Shown here piece after piece: positions 8,501 through 8,974 of a stretch of 8,974 nucleotides of DNA. The stretch lies in assembly GCA_031276435.1 (NCBI GenBank), contig JAISNB010000169.1, positions 1 through 8,974 of the forward strand, written 5' to 3'. Position numbers and translations under genes: made by a program. Origin of the DNA: Burkholderiaceae bacterium. GTDB lineage: Bacteria > Pseudomonadota > Gammaproteobacteria > Burkholderiales > Burkholderiaceae_C. Each line of letters starts with the position of its first letter. Position 1 is the stretch's first letter. The notes below the pieces were generated by a model that worked only from the letters and a program-made list of their open reading frames with translations, was not told where the DNA came from and did not search any database.

Positions 8501-8551
8501 CTGCGCGCCCAAATCGCGCAATTGACCGAGCGCCTGGGCGCCGCAAAATGA
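2573..8551 (+). CDS. uvrA: Double-length UvrA (excinuclease ABC subunit A), tandem fusion with four ABC ATPase domains
   Basis: This 1992-residue cytoplasmic protein is twice the usual UvrA length (about 940). UvrA finds bulky DNA lesions as a dimer and loads UvrB. Half 1 (about 1-1050) has Walker A at 33-41 and 729-737, LSGGE at 577-581 and 922-926, DEP Walker B at 603-605 and 960-962, and switch EH pairs at 635-636 and 992-993. Half 2 (about 1070-1992) has Walker A at 1099-1107 and 1653-1661, LSGGE at 1491-1495 and 1855-1859, DEP at 1517-1519 and 1891-1893, and EH at 1549-1550 and 1923-1924. All four sites look able to hydrolyse ATP. The DNA-binding zinc fingers are complete in both halves (C828/C831/C851/C854 and C1765/C1768/C1788/C1791). 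The zinc site near the UvrB-binding region is complete in half 2 (C1333/C1336/C1357/C1360) but degenerate in half 1 (C302, S305, C326, C329). Ala/Pro-rich stretches lie at about 205-240 and 519-541. The start at 2573 is chosen because MAQDPIRIRGARQHNL aligns with normal UvrA N-termini. I recall similar double-length proteins in Burkholderiales beside a normal uvrA, so this may be a paralogue. Confidence 0.95.
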   Translation: MAQDPIRIRGARQHNLQNIDLDIQTGEFTVVTGPSGSGKSSLVFDTLYAEGQRRYVETFSAYARQFLDRMDKPAVDRVEGVPPAIAIDQSNPVRSSRSTVGTMTELNDHLKLLFARAGRLFDRQTANPVRHDTPQSIYAELVRRAGAAQGGADADTETGTGKPLEPRLVITFPVELPVGTSADEVAQWLSASGFTRVQAEREVTRPAAAAPAPEPPPPAAGARPSGAAQANAADAASSGARAVKVLDVVADRFRIGNVQQARAVEAIETALRRGRGQMSVYALDEDGAAEPQIWRFSTGLHCPESDLRYGDPVPSLFSFNSPVGACETCRGFGRVIGVDWGLVIPDGRLTLRSGAIKPIQTPAWKECQDDLMRYAGHAGIPRDTPWNKLTQQQQSWVIDGAPNFKEGNWEHQWYGIRRFFQYLESKSYKMHIRVLLSKYRSYTTCPVCAGARLKTEALLWRVGSREDADAALAPGLARFMPRGVAWTPEQLQALPGLCLHDLMLLPIDRLRRFFARLLDASAAAAPAAAAGAGASEAPQSAGAQALRMILEEIDTRLQYLADVGIGYLTLDRQSRTLSGGEVQRINLTTALGTSLVNTLFVLDEPSIGLHPRDMDRIIRAMRRLKAAGNTLVVVEHDPAVMLAADRVIDLGPGPGAAGGRIVFDGLPEALRQADTLTGAYLGARKSIGMGFPRLVRDDTARLVLEGVREHNLQNVSVAFPLQRLVTVTGVSGSGKSTLIQNVLAPALMRHFGQATEAPGAHEQLVGAEQLSGVVFVDQSPIGKTARSNPASYVGAWDAIRNLLADAPLARQRGYTAAKFSFNSGDGRCPTCGGSGFEHVEMQFLSDVYLRCPDCNGRRYRPEILEITLTRGGRTLNVADVLDLTVAEAITLFASDSEVTRALRPIVDVGLDYVKLGQPVPTLSGGEAQRLKLAGHLAEAAQSATAKGQRVARKGTLFLFDEPTTGLHFDDIAKLMRAFRKLLEAGNSLIVIEHNLDVVRASDWLIDLGPEGGDAGGQVVCQGTPADVARHPASHTGAALREYVQTLGAATPVQEGRAAYLPATGPARAPEAIEIIHAREHNLKNLSVRIPSGKFSVITGVSGSGKSTLAFDILFNEGQRRYLESLNAYARSIVQPAGRPEVDAVHGIPPTVAIEQRLSRGGRKSTVGTTTEVWHFLRLLYVKIGVQHCVHDGTAVQPQTPEHIAAQILRRFRGQTIGLLAPLVVGRKGLYTELADWARLRGYTHLRVDGEFLPTDGFPRLVRFREHNIELPVWSLRVEPSEEAPLRSALARALQLGKGVVHVMHALDGLSAAMRAGSTKRVGRVEVFSTKRACPVCGTSYAELDPRLFSYNSKHGWCPDCVGTGVQLTAEQRRALDDSVLDKEQLGSEQIFAEPEVEGVGDAVCPTCQGTRLNPVARAVLLQAPGRGKGVAITELAQMSVTELRRWFDGLKLTGRDGEIARDLLPEIRNRLAFLEQVGLGYLTLDRGAPTLSGGEAQRIRLAAQLGSNLQGVCYVLDEPTIGLHPRDNGVLLDALHALAAKGNTLVVVEHDEDTIRRAEHLIDIGPGAGVRGGRLVAQGAVADLERCEESVTGRYLLNAMRHPLQPRRPVLPEAGAQAKVEELHWLQLRGAHLHNLQDVDVDIPLQRLVVITGVSGSGKSTLARDVLLTNVQAAVQQRGTRAGREQDDAGEHPLWVGCTSLDGYQSIDRVLEVDQTPIGKTPRSCPATYIGFWDAVRKLFADTLEARARGYGPGRFSFNTSEGSCPACEGQGVRTIEMNFLPDVKVPCEVCQGTRFNPETLAVTWRGKNIGDVLRMEVDEAVDFFASMPAIAYPLQLLKDVGLGYLTLGQPSPTLSGGEAQRIKLVAELSKVRDDVTRRGQTPPHTLYVLDEPTVGLHMADVENLIRVLHRLVNGGHSVIVIEHDLDVIAEADWMLDLGPGGGAGGGQIVAVATPEEVMHLGTATGEALAPIFMRSLRAQIAQLTERLGAAK
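4754..4782 (+). repeat. Walker A repeat, copy 1 of 3 identical 29-mers
   Basis: A 29-base stretch encoding the end of TGVSGSGKST is identical here and at 5864-5892 and 7526-7554, including every synonymous position. The fourth Walker A of the gene (around 2667) encodes GPSGSGKSS and differs at several bases. The repeats are part of the uvrA coding sequence and could be substrates for recombination. Confidence 0.85.
5864..5892 (+). repeat. Walker A repeat, copy 2 of 3
   Basis: Identical over 29 bases to 4754-4782 and 7526-7554. This copy belongs to the first ATPase domain of the second UvrA half. Confidence 0.85.
7526..7554 (+). repeat. Walker A repeat, copy 3 of 3
   Basis: Identical over 29 bases to 4754-4782 and 5864-5892. 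This copy belongs to the last ATPase domain. Confidence 0.85.
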
Positions 8552-8578
8552 TGTGATGGCGGCCAGCCCGCCAGTCGC

Positions 8579-8626
8579 CCGCCGGGCGCGTTTTGGCGCG
8601 CGATCTCCCGCAAAAACACCCGGCGG
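8579..8626 (+). terminator. Possible terminator after uvrA
   Basis: An 8-bp inverted repeat (CCGCCGGG at 8579-8586, CCCGGCGG at 8619-8626) begins 28 bases after the stop codon. It encloses a second small stem, GCGCG/CGCGC, at 8586-8601. Only a short TTT follows, so it is not a classic intrinsic terminator and may instead be a 3' stabilising structure. Confidence 0.3.
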
Positions 8627-8628
8627 CC

Positions 8629-8657
8629 TTTCAAAGCGCGGAATATGCTGCTATAAA
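8629..8657 (+). promoter_or_regulatory. Extended -10 promoter for the lipoprotein gene
   Basis: TTTCAA (8629-8634), a 17-bp spacer, and TATAAA (8652-8657) preceded by TG one base upstream (8649-8650) form an extended -10 promoter. It is the best sigma-70-like promoter in the window. Transcription would begin at about 8664, leaving a leader of about 42 nt before the ATG at 8706. Confidence 0.55.
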
Positions 8658-8705
8658 CCGCGACAGGGAGCGTGCGCAAACCTTTTTTCTTGCGCCACAC
8701 ACAGG

Positions 8706-8974
8706 ATGAAAACTGACGGCTTTTCTCTTTGCCCACCATGGCTGGCGGCTCGCCCGCCCCGCACGGCGCAGCGCGTCGCAAGGCGCGGCAGTGGCATCTG
8801 CGCGGCGGCCCTGATGGCCCTGGCGCTGGGCGGCTGCGGCTCGCCCTACGTCGGGGTCAGCGTGCCGGTGGGGCCGGGTTCCGTGCGGGTCGGGGCCAGC
8901 AACGGCGGCGTCACCGCTGGCGCCAGCGCACGGGTAGGCCCCGTGGGCGTTGGCGTGGGCGTGAACCAGCGCGG
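8706..8974 (+). CDS. Small Gly/Val-rich putative lipoprotein, C-terminus beyond window
   Basis: The open frame starts at ATG 8706 and runs off the end; 89 full codons are visible. A long basic n-region (R17, R20, R24, R27, R28) and a hydrophobic run, ICAAALMALALGG (about 31-43), lead to a lipobox LGGC with C44, so the mature protein would be a lipid-anchored envelope protein. After the cysteine comes a low-complexity stretch, SPYVGVSVPVGPGSVRVGAS and then a looser echo ending VGPVGVGVGVN, made of alternating Val, Gly, Ser and Ala as in short beta-strands. I do not recognise the family and assign no function. The 43-residue signal is long, and the AGG directly before the ATG is too close to be a normal ribosome site, but no other in-frame start lies between it and the hydrophobic run. 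An independent promoter separates it from uvrA. Confidence 0.65.
   Translation, partial: MKTDGFSLCPPWLAARPPRTAQRVARRGSGICAAALMALALGGCGSPYVGVSVPVGPGSVRVGASNGGVTAGASARVGPVGVGVGVNQR

Noticed and set aside
2519..8521. A 2000-codon open frame on the minus strand covering all of uvrA
   Set aside because: Its codons align exactly with the sense codons, so a stop would need a TTA, CTA or TCA sense codon, and these are almost absent in this GC-rich gene. The translation is a His/Gln/Ala/Arg-rich product with no domain motifs, while the sense strand has every UvrA motif.

Overview
The window has two parts that do not look like the same genome. Bases 1 to about 355 are roughly 42% GC by hand count, rich in TTA, ATA, AGA and AAA codons, and hold the end of a tetratricopeptide-repeat protein. 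From about 356 to the end the DNA is very GC-rich, with G or C at almost every third codon position. Its gene content (a double-length UvrA, a kappa-GST-like isomerase, a MenA-type prenyltransferase) and its TAGAAT-type -10 elements suggest a betaproteobacterium, probably Burkholderiales and perhaps Comamonadaceae. The taxon is inferred from style, not from a search. The change of composition coincides with the point where a YjdF-family gene is cut off, so it is either a misassembly or a very recent insertion edge.

Layout: a 5'-truncated TPR gene (+, 1-381, whose last codons are borrowed from the GC-rich side); the 3' end of a YjdF/DUF2238 membrane-protein gene (+, to 574); a convergent MenA/UbiA-family prenyltransferase (-, 618-1514); a 292-bp divergent intergenic region; a 2-hydroxychromene-2-carboxylate isomerase-like, DsbA-fold protein (+, 1807-2463); a 109-bp gap with a candidate promoter; a 1992-residue tandem UvrA (+, 2573-8551); a 154-bp gap with a possible terminator and a good extended -10 promoter; and the start of a small Gly/Val-rich lipoprotein (+, 8706 to the window end).

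The genes do not form an obvious pathway. The prenyltransferase would act in quinone synthesis, the isomerase in glutathione-linked or aromatic metabolism, and the UvrA fusion in DNA damage recognition. Each seems to be its own transcription unit. The most notable gene is the UvrA fusion. It packs two complete UvrA-like halves, and so four ABC ATPase domains, into one chain, which should therefore resemble a covalent UvrA dimer. Its first half has a degenerate zinc site and extra Ala/Pro-rich linkers. I see no CRISPR array, tRNA, rRNA, insertion sequence or clear new defence system.
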